From: Scortum barcoo
Lineage: Eukaryota > Chordata > Actinopteri > Centrarchiformes > Terapontidae
NCBI GenBank assembly: GCA_023238725.1
Contig: CM041535.1
Location: 25,597,978-25,661,977 of the forward strand
Direction of reading: 5' to 3'
DNA: 64,000 nucleotides
Part shown: piece by piece, positions 38,724-49,600 of the stretch
How positions within the stretch are numbered: position 1 is the first letter of the stretch
How the letters are laid out: every line of letters begins with the position of its first letter
Notes under the pieces: generated by a model
The model's database searches: none
What the model was told of the DNA's origin: nothing
The model's input: only the letters and a program-made list of their open reading frames with translations
Translations under genes and position numbers: made by a program

Positions 38724-39238
38724 AATGTCACATTCACAAGGATATATAAAAGCGAAACAGGATACTAAAAATGTAAAATTCAGGTTATTTGTAGTTTTTC
38801 CCGCAAATTTAATAATTCAAGACATTCAGAATTAAAGATGAGTAAGAACATACACAGATCTTCTCACAAACGCACACACATATATAACAGAAGGTGTGCT
38901 ACTAACCCATCTGTCTGAGGTTAGGTTTCGATCAGATACCAGGTTTGGCCTCACAAGCACGATCTCAACTGCCACAGTTGGCAACACCTGGGCTGTCAAT
39001 GACAAAAGGCTGAAAAAGGCGCAACAACGGTTCTGCAGCATTTGAGACCTGCTACTCCATTTATCCCATAAGAATCCAATCCGAGTGTAAGACCAACCAC
39101 AAGGTGCCAACTCTGTCCAACTTCTCCCAGTGAAGGAATCCTCACTGTGCAGACTTCAGACAAGAAAAAGTTCCCTTTTCTAGGTTAGTTTTCTTTTCAA
39201 GGTCACGCGGTGCATCAGAAGCCCTTCATTTTCAACCA

Positions 39239-41069
39239 TCTGAAAGATCAAATACATTGTAAAGGTCTTTAAAACAATTACATCTTATGTTAGATAAAGC
39301 ATATTTTCACTTTGTTTGACAACAACACCAAACAACAAAAAAAACCTTGTTATTTTCTCAATGAGGGCACTTTTGAACAAATAAGGCACACAGACTCATT
39401 CTCTTACCACTTAATAACAACGTAAGTGGTCATCAGAGTGTTAAAGACGATGATCTTCATGAGAAGCAGCCTCATAACTGTGATGACCACTGTGTTTGTC
39501 CAGACGGCAACATCTTGAGATCAAACCACACACACAAACATGAGGATCAACATCTGTATAAACCACAGGGAATATTTTAATGGTTTGAAAATGATAAAAA
39601 AAGTACCTCCTGTCTCTTTGTATTCATGGCAGATCTTGTCTTGATGATCTGAAATTATAAAACATTCATTAAAAGTGTGAAATAGTGTGAGCAGACATGA
39701 CAGACCCAACTGAAGACTCAGGTATCCTCTCACACTCCAGTCTCACCTGATGAGGTGATGTGCTGCCTCCTCCCGACTTTTGGGTGTCGCCTGTGACTCA
39801 CAGAGCAGCTGTACGACGGCCAGTCACCGGTCGCCACCGTGATTATCGCCACAGCGCTGTGTCCACGGTGCTTCCCGTTTACAGAAATGCTGTATGGCAA
39901 GCTGGGCGTGTGGCCTTCAGATGGAGACTTCCAACTGACCTCTAGGTGTCCTCTCCGGAAGTCGCTCACCATGCAGACCAGCAGCGTCCAGCCCAGCCTT
40001 TCTCCTGACAGGTGGACCGGAGGGGCCAGAGCTGCCAGCACATCACCCTCCACCCCTCCTGAGGGACAACATGAGGAGGATTACATTTCAACACAGAGAG
40101 AAAATGTGAATTTAGGATGGAGAATAGGCTACACACTGGTTCAAACACAACATGTATAGAAAACGTATATAATGGTTGTAATTGTGAGGCATTTTGTTGA
40201 AAATGTACGTCTGTGCTGTTCAGTGTGTAAGGACAGAATTAGTATTGGACCTAAAAATAAATACATGTAATGCAACAGTTTTTCTTAAATCCTTAATTCA
40301 TTTAACATTAAAGCCAGATACGAAATCAAATTTTTAAATCATTTTTTTGTGATTTTGATGCAGCAGTCAGCACTCCTCTACCGGCTGCCACCACTGATAA
40401 TATAAAGACCTAAAGATTGAGAGTCTTGTATGTTCTGAAGAATTTGAATCTTTTTTAATGCATATTTGTGATTTGGGGCTCTATAAATGTCAACTTAACT
40501 GCACTTTAAACAGCCTCAGAATAAACTCAAACACAGCAGTTTGAGCAGAAAACAAAAATAAGCCGATAGTTTGGCCTTTTATGACTTTCACCAAACAGCA
40601 GATTAAAAAAATACAGCAGGCTTCAGTTCTTTATTGTCCTCTGCACAACAATTACAGCGAAGCAGTCATTTTTTCCCTCCAATAGTCCCCTTACGGATAA
40701 GTGCACAAAAAAACAAACAAAACAAATCAAGTGGAACAAAATGTAATTAGAAATGAAGACAAAACAAAAAAACAGTGCAGCAACTAAAACATATTAATGA
40801 GAACAGACTGTAGACAGGCATGCATATAAATATCCACACTGTGATGGAAAATATGTGCTGTGATGGAAAAACAGCTTATAAACAGGTGGTAAAATAAAAA
40901 CATACTGAGATAGTGACCAGGCGGAGTAGAATCTGTATGTACAGTACCAGAAAGTACAGCAAAATATGTCAGTAGTATAAAATTATTCATGCATTAGGAA
41001 TGAAAAGCTCTTACCTGTCCATAAATAGATGATTGGGAGGTAAAATAGACCCCTGGGTGGCTCTGTCAT
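39239..41069 (-). CDS. Candidate pre-T-cell-receptor alpha-like protein, V-less Ig/TM
   Basis: Inferred type I membrane receptor chain of about 171 residues. Minus-strand exons: 41069-41015 (signal peptide MTEPPRGLFYLPIIYLWT), 40058-39747 (C1-type Ig domain), 39648-39607 (14-residue hinge with one Cys), 39513-39408 (transmembrane), and 39239, which supplies the last base of a TGA stop. All borders are GT/AG, and the first three introns are phase 1 as in TCR C genes. The Ig domain has LLVCMVSDF, VSWKS and YSCSVS, 56 residues from Cys to Cys, and starts LAPP like mammalian pre-TCR alpha. The membrane segment VMRLLLMKIIVFNTLMTT has Arg and Lys five apart, as in TCR alpha and pTalpha, for CD3 pairing. 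There is no V or J and almost no cytoplasmic tail. Alternatives are an orphan TCR C-alpha-like gene or a novel Ig receptor. Confidence 0.68.
39404..39513 (-). other. Transmembrane exon of the ptcra-like gene
   Basis: The acceptor is CTCAAG. The exon reads DVAVWTNTVVITVMRLLLM then KIIVFNTLMTTYVVIK. A strong donor (GTG|GTAAGAG at 39,408/39,407) would join TG to the A at 39,239 and create TGA. If left unspliced, TGG TAA at 39,409-39,404 adds a single Trp. Either way the tail is only a few residues. Confidence 0.65.
39747..40058 (-). other. Ig C1 domain exon of the ptcra-like gene
   Basis: 312 nt, phase 1 to phase 1. It begins GGVEGDVLAALAPPV and ends HITSS. The acceptor reads CCCTCAG and the donor CAG|GTGAG. 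It encodes the complete C1-type fold core: Cys in strand B, Trp in strand C and Cys in strand F. Confidence 0.75.
40059..41014 (-). other. ptcra-like intron 1 with LINE remnant
   Basis: The intron between the signal-peptide and Ig exons. Around 40,620-40,990 it contains TTTATTGTCCTCTGCACAAC and A-rich sequence that look like a reverse-oriented LINE 3' tail, similar in style to that at 15,310-15,640. Confidence 0.5.
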
Positions 41070-41698
41070 GTCTGCCTGAGTCAGAGCAGCTTCAGTGGTT
41101 TATGCCTCGTCTCTGCGTTGGTGTGTGTGTTTGTGCACTTTGTGTATATGTGAGTGTGTGAAATGGGGGCATGCTGTTTAGCTTTGCCAAGAGAATTTCA
41201 TTATGGGTGACTGACATGTCTCATTGTTGTGACCTTATACTAACAATGGAGGCCCTCCTCCACCCCCTTCCACCCCTGCACACACACACACACACACACA
41301 TAGAGGGAGAGAGAGAGGGAGACAGTGTGAGCTCTCATACAAATGAGGCCCTATCTGCATTTATACAGAGGAGAAAAGTGAGGACTGGACAGCAACGTGG
41401 ACAGCACAACGTCAGTGAAGAGTCATTCAAACGACTGGAGACACACCTGCCTACGGCTGTTAGATCTGAGGTAAGACACTGATCATATCAACACACCCAG
41501 AACATTAGACAACACTGTTGTAGGGAACACCTGCACACACACACACACACACACACACAAAAAAGAGAGAAACTGTTGTGTGTGTTGTATGTTGTATCAT
41601 TTCTTCACAGTAACTCGGTTATAGTGTGACTCTGTATCCTCTAACATTAAACATTACACAAGAGTATTTATCAAAGTTAACAAGTGAAGCCATGTAGC

Positions 41699-41773
<75 letters not shown>

Positions 41774-41810
41774 GTGTTTTTTGCCTCAGCAGTGGGCGGG
41801 AGCTTAGAAG
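41070..41810. promoter_or_regulatory. Shared intergenic region between the ptcra-like gene and erap2
   Basis: The two genes point away from each other here. The region holds a CA run at 41,280-41,300, another at 41,532-41,559, a possible 5' exon ending ATCTGAG|GTAAGA at 41,470, and a compound CT/CA repeat at 41,701-41,771. No TATA box stands out. Confidence 0.45.
41701..41771. repeat. Compound (CT)n(CA)n microsatellite
   Basis: A CT run (41701-41727), a short CACTCTCT break, then a CA run to 41771, directly before the erap2 interferon element. Confidence 0.9.
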
Positions 41811-41811
41811 A

Positions 41812-41823
41812 GAAAGTGAAACT
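41812..41823 (+). promoter_or_regulatory. erap2: Interferon-stimulated response element (ISRE) of erap2
   Basis: GAAAGTGAAACT matches the ISRE core GAAANNGAAACT exactly. It lies 12 bp after a GC box (GGGCGGG, 41794-41800) and just before the probable first noncoding exon (donor GAG|GTAAAG at 41,870). IRF/ISGF3 binding would fit the known interferon induction of mammalian ERAP genes. Function is inferred. Confidence 0.65.
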
Positions 41824-41870
41824 CAAGAGCAGATACAGGAAGGCAGCATGATGAAGCCAAAATGATCGAG
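41824..41870 (+). other. erap2: Probable 5'UTR exon of erap2 with short uORFs
   Basis: The segment ends in a good donor (ATCGAG|GTAAAG) and would join the acceptor TCTTTCAG at 42,560. It carries a five-codon uORF starting at 41,848 (ATGATGAAGCCAAAATGA) and another ATG at 41,863 that terminates after splicing. The exon start is unknown. Confidence 0.45.
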
Positions 41871-42281
41871 GTAAAGCTCTCTGACATTTGCAGCTGATAT
41901 ATTCCTGTTATAACATGACCTCTAAACCAGAGACAAGACAAATATTACTTTAATAATGCTGCTTGTATTTCCTTCTTTCTGTAAATCTTTATAACAGTGG
42001 GCTTGTGTGTTGTTGTATCTAACACAGTGTTCATCTTGACAGCGTGGTGCAGCACAGCAGCCTCTGCACCGTGTAGCCTGCTTTGAACTGCAGCTATGCT
42101 CCAGCAGCTGTTGTCACCTCACAGTTATAGCCGTGTCCTCATCTTGTTTTGTCCGCGCTGGAAAATCATGTGGCCCTCTTGTCACATGTCTGAGTCTCCT
42201 TCGGGCTGAGACGTGTTGTGGCCGGAGCCCCAATCCTCGACTGTTCACTCAGCATGTGACACTTTCAAGGTCCAAATCTGT

Positions 42282-42332
42282 CACCTTGTAAACACAAACA
42301 CCTTGTAAACACGAACACCTTGTAAACACGAA
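42282..42332 (+). repeat. 17-bp minisatellite x3 with forkhead-like core
   Basis: Three tandem copies of CACCTTGTAAACACGAA (the first reads CAAA at its end). Each contains TGTAAACA, the forkhead-family core. It lies in the presumed first intron of erap2. Confidence 0.8.
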
Positions 42333-42737
42333 CACCTGAGTAGAAACAGGTGGAATGAGATGGGGTTTGCTACGTTACAGGCTGTATGAGTAATTTTGCT
42401 GGGATGTTGACCTTTGAAACTATGACCCGGACCATAAAACTGGCGGGAGGAGGCAGGAAGACGTGTTAGTTCCCTTCTGGAGAGGTAGTGAATCTAGAAT
42501 AAAGGGAAGAGCAGCTGTTTCACTGAGAGATGTTTGTAATCCTGCTCTAATGTCTTTCAGGTTTCAGCCATAATCTCACAGTGACACCTGGACAGATCAT
42601 CCCAGCAGGCGTTCAGCGCTCACATCAGGCGTCTCTTCATCGCTCCGACATGTTTGGGTTGTGATCCGAGTTCAAAACCAGCTGCCAGCCTGTCACACGT
42701 TTAGCTTTTTTTTTAACTTTTTTTAAACCACTGGTTG

Positions 42738-45700
42738 ATGGACATTTCCTCTACAATGTTCGCGGCGAGGCTATTAGTGCTGTCTCTCTTCCATGTGGTC
42801 GGCTCTCAGCCTACCCAGAATTCACAACAGGCGTCCAGCCCTCCTTATGCCCCAGGAGAGCAGCCTCCTTTGGCTACTGATAATCTGTCCTTCCCTTGGA
42901 GCCGCCTCCGCCTGCCGAGGTACCCCTCTGCAGTGCTTTTATTTTATACCCACACACAGGAAGTTCACAAATGTTTTTGAGTCACTGATCATAAAACCAA
43001 CTCATATTTCATTATCTCAGGTACATCATTCCTCTTCACTACCGCCTCCTCGTGCACCCCAACCTCACCAGCCTCAGCTTCACCGGCTCAGTGCAGATCC
43101 AGATTGATGTCCAGAACAACACGAACTGGGTTGTACTACACAGCAAGGGTTTGCAGATCACCACAGCGACCATATTGGACCAGAACTTCCACCATCTGTC
43201 TGACCAGGTAGCTGTAAATGCAGAGCTACAGGTTATTTAACATTGTCACTTACACTGGACCCAACTTTTTTTTTTTTATTGACTAAGCATTCAATCACCA
43301 CAAATATACATATGGAAATGCTTGGATATATTCTGTTTTTCTCTTGCCAGGTTCTTCCAGTTCTTCATAACCCTTCCCATGAGCAGATTGGTATTTTCTC
43401 TCCCAGGGTGCTCAGCATTGGGAAAAAGTACTATTTGTATATTGAGTTTGGGGCAGAACTTGCAGAAGGCTTCTATGGCTTCTATAAGAGCACCTATACA
43501 ACCAGCACAGGGGAGCCCAGGTAAGACCAGACAGACTGTTTCACACACTGTATAGCTCATTGTCTATATAACACAACAAGTATCCTCTGATGTCTCTTTG
43601 CAGAACTTTAGCTTCAACACACTTTGAGCCCACGAGTGCACGCATGGCCTTCCCTTGTTTTGATGAGCCAAGCTTCAAAGCAAACTTCTCCGTGCGGATC
43701 AGGAGGAGTCCGGAGTACATTTCTCTGTCCAACATGCCTGTGGTGAGTGTTTTTTGTAATTTGTCAGCTATCAAACACGTTCAGATGTGAGTGAAAAATG
43801 TCCACAGATGATTGTTTGCGTCTTTCAGGTCAAGACAGTCAAACTAAACAACGGTCTGCTCGAGGACCGCTTTGGTGTGAGCGTGAAGATGAGCACGTAC
43901 CTCGTAGCTTTTATCATCTGCGACTTCAAGTCTGTCACTGCGACAACATCCTCTGGGGTGCAGGTGAGGCCTCTCTGATGATATTTGAATTTCTGTCATT
44001 TCTTACCAACATTTTTGCTTTCTCAGTGACACTTATTTTTATTTCTGTTTTTCATGCACTCTTGTGTATCTGCAGGTGTCCGTCTACGCCTCCCCTGAGA
44101 AGTGGCATCAGACCCACTATGCCCTGGAGGTTGCTGTCAAAATGCTAGACTTCTACGAGGAGTATTTCAACATCCGCTATCCTCTACCCAAACAAGGTAT
44201 GCCTTGTTCAGTTCTTCTGTGACCACACAGCGTTTCTTTTTGTCTTTCACTTTCTTTCCCCTGACTTTTTTTCTCTCTCAGATCTGATAGCCATCCCGGA
44301 TTTCCAGTCTGGTGCGATGGAGAACTGGGGTCTGACCACCTACAGAGAGACCAGCCTTCTCTTTGATCCCCTCACGTCCTCCATCTCTGATAAACTCTGG
44401 GTTACCATGGTGATCGGCCATGAGCTCGCTCATCAGGTAACGATGAATGCAGGAAAAAGTGTTTGTCTAGCTTCAGATGTATAATGAATCAGATCATTAT
44501 ATAAAAGTCAGTGCAGAAACTCACAATCCATTCGGCCTGCAGTGGTTTGGTAACTTGGTGACGATGGAGTGGTGGAACGATATCTGGCTGAATGAAGGAT
44601 TTGCCAGATACATGGAGTACATCTCAGTGGAGGCCACCTACCCCGACCTCAAAGTGGTATGTGCTTTCAATCTGAGAATGGCCTTAATTGATTAATAGTG
44701 GTAGATTGATATTAAGCCTGCTGATGATCCTGTTTTTTGCACAATCTCGCAGGAGGAATATCTACTGCACACCTGTTTTGCAGCAGTCGGTCATGATTCG
44801 CTGAACTCCTCCCGGCCAATCTCCAGCCCAGCGGAGAACCCCACTCAGATCAAACAGATGTTTGACACAGTCTCTTATGACAAGGTACGCTTTCAGTCTC
44901 ACACAGGTGCTGTGCCTTCAGTCACAAAGATGATTGCACAACTGATGATTTATTATGGGTATATTATTTCTGCAAATTTATAACATAGTCAATTAAGAAA
45001 AAGCTGCTAATTCTCTTACTCACTTCTGATTGACATCATTATGTTTGACATAGTTGGAAAACAGCCTCTAGACACACACTTATGACTGCGTGACTATTGA
45101 TCTCTATCAGCATAACCTGTCATGGCCCACTGATTAAATAAACCTTTCCTCTCTCTCTCACCAGGGAGCATGCATCCTGCACATGCTGCGACACTTTCTG
45201 ACAGATGACGTTTTCCAGAGTGGGATAGTACGATACCTCCGCAAGTACAGCTACAAAAACGCACACAACCAGGACCTGTGGGACAGCCTAGCCAATGTAC
45301 AAGCACAAATTACATTACTATGTAGTCCTTTGTCATTTTAGTCCATATACAGTACCATAAATCTTGTATATTTGCACGCTGTAGTGTTTTAGATTTTTTT
45401 TACTTTTGTTTTCCCTCTTTCCAGACAGTCATTTTTTCCCATTCATTTTATTGTGGAGCATAAATCAATCTGCTAAGACTTGAAAGTTGCTTAATGTAGG
45501 TAATGAATCAAAGTGAACGTTGCGTCTGTATTTTTTATTGCCATCAGAGTTATATTATCTTTGCCCAGTGATGCAATTGCAAGTGATTTGAGAAGAATAC
45601 TCCGACTCCCTGTGCATCAATAACAAAACACTGACAGAAATTAAAGCGGACATTGTGTCCATTGTGATGCATTACAAATCCAAAGCAAGTTCATTTTCTC

Positions 45701-48700
45701 ACTGTAACCAACAGATGCCATCAAGGTAAAAAGTCTAACACTACGCTGTGCTATGGTCGATGTCAGTCACATATGATGAGCAAATAATGTAAAATGATAA
45801 TGTTCGGTTTTATTTTTGTTTTTCAGACCTGCTCAGAGGAGGACTTCATTTCAGGAAAACACTGTTACAGCAGCAGCCAAGCCGCCAAAAATGCCGTAAG
45901 TAAACACTCAAGCATCATCTTGCTGACCTCTCTTCATGGGTTTACCCTTAAAAATTTCACACCATTCACAAAATTGTTTTCTGACCCTCTGATGTTGCGT
46001 GCCTTGTCTCCTCCAGTACCTGTTTGCAGGGGAACACCTGGACCTGACAGCCCTGATGAACACTTGGACTCTGCAGAAGGGCATTCCTCTGGTAACTGTA
46101 ACCAGGAAGGGGCCTCATCTGCTGCTCAGACAGGACCGATTCCTGAGGACGGTGCTGCCCTCTGACCCTCTCTGGTCCAGTCTGCAGCAGGGGTGAGCAT
46201 GCATATACAGTTATTTAACTATTTCTTTTAGTATTCTAGTCACATTCAGTGCTGCTTTTCTACTCTGTTTTTTTTCTTGCAGCTACTCATCCATTAATAC
46301 CGAGGCTTTATTTTTAATTCACTCTCGGGTATACATTTTAAACAGATTTTACATTTTTATAATGACGTTCTCTTTTTTTCTATAGTTTCCTTTGGCATAT
46401 CCCTGTGACATTCAAGACGGATTCTTCCAGCACCGTCCACAGACACCTGATGACAACTCACACAGGTAACAAGGAAGAGAGAATATGCGAAGTATAATTC
46501 TGACAAATCTTATTGTTTGCTTTTCTATGACATTGATTTCAATCATCTTGTTTTGGTGTTTGTGTTCAATTTAGACAGTGTGCATATAGGAGAGGGAGTC
46601 AGCTGGGTGAAAGTAAACGCTGACATGACAGGCTATTATGTGGTTCATTACGAGGATGGTGGTTGGGACGTGATAACCAAACTACTTTTGGAAAACCACA
46701 CGGCTCTGAGCTACAAGGACAGGACTCACTTGATACACAATGCCTTTCAATTGGTCACGTAAGCATATATATGTGTGTGTATGTGTCTGTATATCTGTAG
46801 CTATGTACGAATGAAACAGTTGTCATTATCTTACCTGAACCTTGTAAATATTCTTGTATGTCTGTACAGCGCAGGTCACCTGCCGCTCAATAAAGCCTTA
46901 GACCTGATTGGTTACCTGCAATTGGAGACCCACACTGTACCTCTCCTCCAGGGACTGGGCTATCTGGAGGGCTTTTACCGGCTGATTGAAAAAAGAGATG
47001 AGCCTGAACTAACAAGCAACCTGGGAGTAAGAAGATGAGCACACATTTAGTGTGATTTTTATGTCAGTATGAACTGCAGCTAAACCTCACGTGTGATGCT
47101 GTTTGTCTGTGTGCTTTGTTGCAGAGGTACATCCTACACTTTTTCCGCGCTGTTATTGACGAGCAGACGTGGAGCGACAGCGGCTCTGTGTCAGAGCGAC
47201 GGCTGAGATCAGAGGTCCTGTCACTGGCTTGCCACCTGGATGACCCCCCCTGTGTGGAGCAGGCACGTCAGAGCTTCAAAGACTGGCTTCAGTCCAACGG
47301 CACACTCAAGTATGTATGAATTACATCTTGAACCTATATCTTTATCAGGCCACAACCGCCAATTTCATTCACATAATCAGCAGCTATTTTCTGTGCTAGG
47401 CTGGACCATATCATCTGATATTTCATCATGTCCCTAACATGCATGTCTCTGCTTGTGTTTACCCCAGCTTGCCCACTGACGTGGCGGAGACAGTGTATTC
47501 AGTTGGAGCTCAGGAATGACCACGGATGGGCTTCGCTTTTACACACATACAACATCTCTCTCTCTGCAGCACAAAAAACAAAAATCCTATTTGCCTTGAC
47601 CTGCAGCAGAGACAAAAACAAACTACACAGGTATGTCTCCCTCCATTACATCACAGAGCTAATGCTGCCACCATGTGGCCAACATGGGGAACTGTCCCAC
47701 AGTGCAGCTGCCAACAGATATCCAGTGTTTATTCTGTGTTGATATCACAGATACGTTAAACAGCTTTCAGCTTTTCAATGATGGCAGATAATGTGGTTAT
47801 AATAGAGGTTCTTATAATGAGTGTGTTTGCACTGCAGACTGTTGGACTTGGGTCTCGAAGGGAAGGTGATTCGATCTCAGGACCTGTCCTCTCTCATCCT
47901 GATGGTGGCCAGGAACCCGCAGGGACATCACCTCGCCTGGGACTTTGTCAAACAGAACTGGGACACTCTGGTTCAAAAGTTCGTACAGAATAAAGAAGAC
48001 ACTGTGCATGATTTTATATTAGAAGTCAAACCATGTGTGTGAGCCTCACTTTCTTGTGGCTTCCATGCCGTTCATCAGCAAGTGGAACAGGTTTTTGATC
48101 TGATAAAGACCCGACTATACCACAAGCCACACAATAGATGCTTGATTTCTGTGGAAGCCCCTAATCACAATGTGTGTGTACATATGAAGGGATACTACTC
48201 TGTGACTGTCCTCTCTGCTGTATTTGTGCTGTGCAGGTTCCAGCTGGGCTCATTCTGCATTAGAAGCATCGTCATCGGCACCACTGGCCAGTTTTCAACT
48301 CCAGAGGAACTCACTGAAGTAAATGTGCTCTTATATCTTGACCTAATCAGTATTTTGCAAGCCTCTTTATAGGTGCACCAACATTTCAACATGCTCAACA
48401 TGCTCTTGATATTGGCAATGTCAACAACATTAGTTGATGATGATAGTGATGATAATTAATGATAAAATCTACCACTGTGCAGTACTGTGATCTTCAAAAA
48501 CACAGTCTGAACCTCTTTTGCTAATGCATTTGTGCTCATACCCTTACCCTTATATTATATTAAATTTTTTAGTCTGATTTTCATTTTTTTCTTTGTGTGT
48601 TTGACCCCCAGGTGCAGCTGTTCTTTGAGTCCATCAAAGAACAGGCGTCTCAGCTCAGAGCGACTCGGGTTGCCCTGGACAACGTGCAGAAAAATGTTCG

Positions 48701-48758
48701 CTGGTTTCAGAGGAACTTAGAGCCCCTGAGAACCTGGCTGAACAAACAAATGAAGTGA
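42738..48758 (+). CDS. erap2: Endoplasmic reticulum aminopeptidase 2 (erap2), frame broken in exon 17
   Basis: M1-family zinc aminopeptidase that trims peptides in the ER for MHC class I. Twenty coding exons give about 949 residues (human ERAP2 is 960). The start MDISSTMFAARLLVLSLFH gives a signal anchor. Motifs: GAMENWG at 322-328, HELAHQ at 358-363 with the distal zinc ligand in LWLNEGFARYMEY, and the transition-state Tyr in DTVSYDKG. ERAP2 rather than ERAP1 is indicated by SDKLWVT, EWWNDIWL, DSLNSSRPIS, TVHRH and LGLEGKVI, which match human ERAP2 segments. Gene order with lnpep is as in human. Exon 17 carries one extra G at 47,513/47,514 that shifts the frame (after VYSVGAQ), and the exon 18 donor is weak. 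An ISRE upstream suggests interferon control. Confidence 0.95.
42738..48758 (+). other. erap2: Exon map of erap2
   Basis: Coding exons: 42738-42919, 43021-43207, 43351-43520, 43604-43742, 43829-43963, 44076-44196, 44282-44436, 44543-44656, 44753-44884, 45165-45296, 45827-45895, 46017-46192, 46386-46465, 46575-46758, 46870-47026, 47125-47309, 47468-47630, 47838-47978, 48237-48318 and 48612-48758. Phases were checked at every junction. All fit except for the extra base in exon 17. The first coding exon probably begins at 42,561 with 5'UTR. Introns are mostly 70-550 bp; the largest, 45,297-45,826, holds nothing recognisable. Confidence 0.85.
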
Positions 48759-49300
48759 AAGATGACAGAAGGAGAAGTGGTGGTTGATAAGCACTGCAGG
48801 AGGGGATCTTTCAATTTTTGGTGCATTTGTATGCGTGCTTTCATTTGCAAATTTTAATAAGCTTGAAATCAAAGAGTTGACAGTTTTGTATATTAAGAAG
48901 TGTTTTGTAAGTTTTGCAGGGGATTTATCTGTTAGAGCAAAAAACAAAGAACATAATCAGTAGAAGTGGCAGCTGAGCTGTAGGGGTGTGTGTGAGGAGT
49001 CGAGTGTGTATCATAACTATTATGTTGTGAGTGTTTGTGAGAGAGACATCCATTCCAAAGTGACTTTAAACGGTGTGTAAATTGATTTTTAAACAGACGA
49101 TTAAAGGGATCATTGTTCCTCCTGACATCTTTGAGTCTGCTGTGTTTACTGAAACATATCCATGTGCTTGGTATTCATCATATTTTTATTTATTTTGGGG
49201 TCAAGACTTGGTGTTTAAGTTATGGTAAGAACTTGTTAAGTATGAGGTAGACATGTAACATTGGCCTCTAGTTGACAATGCAAGTCAATAAAATGTCCTC
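48759..49300 (+). other. erap2: erap2 3' untranslated region (inferred)
   Basis: Noncoding sequence from the stop to the AATAAA at 49,287. A weaker ATTAAA at 49,100-49,105 could serve as an earlier site. Confidence 0.5.
49287..49292 (+). terminator. erap2: Polyadenylation signal AATAAA (erap2)
   Basis: The hexamer lies about 530 bp after the erap2 stop, immediately before the transposon remnant. Confidence 0.5.
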
Positions 49301-49329
49301 ACAAGTATAGAAAAAAAGACATGTGCATG

Positions 49330-49600
49330 TAAGTAAGTGTTTTATTAAGGTGTTGGTCTACATTATCCCTCCAGAACAAACTGATTCTCCAAGTCTCTGA
49401 ACTCTCCTGGAGGGATGAACACCATTCTTCCAAAAGATATTCCCTCATTTGGTGTTTTTGATGATGGAGGTGGAGAGTGCTGTCTAACACATCGCTCCAA
49501 AATCTTCCACAGCTGCTCAGTTGGGTTGAGATCTGGTGACTTTGAAGGCCATAAGATATGATTCACAACATTTTCATACCATCCAGTGACCCCTTGTGCC
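49330..49600 (-). mobile_element. Tc1/mariner-type transposase C-terminal remnant
   Basis: On the minus strand two overlapping frames read WPSKSPDLNPTEQLWKILER and KHQMREYLLEEWCSSLQES, the C-terminal region of Tc1-like transposases around the third catalytic acidic residue (DLNPxExLW). The frame changes between them, so the copy is dead. A second decayed copy lies at 26,400-26,580. Confidence 0.65.

Noticed and set aside
39730..40053. Treating the Ig frame as a stand-alone single-exon protein
   Set aside because: It begins at GTG in mid-exon and lacks a signal peptide. Splice sites on both sides join it in phase to leader, hinge and membrane exons.
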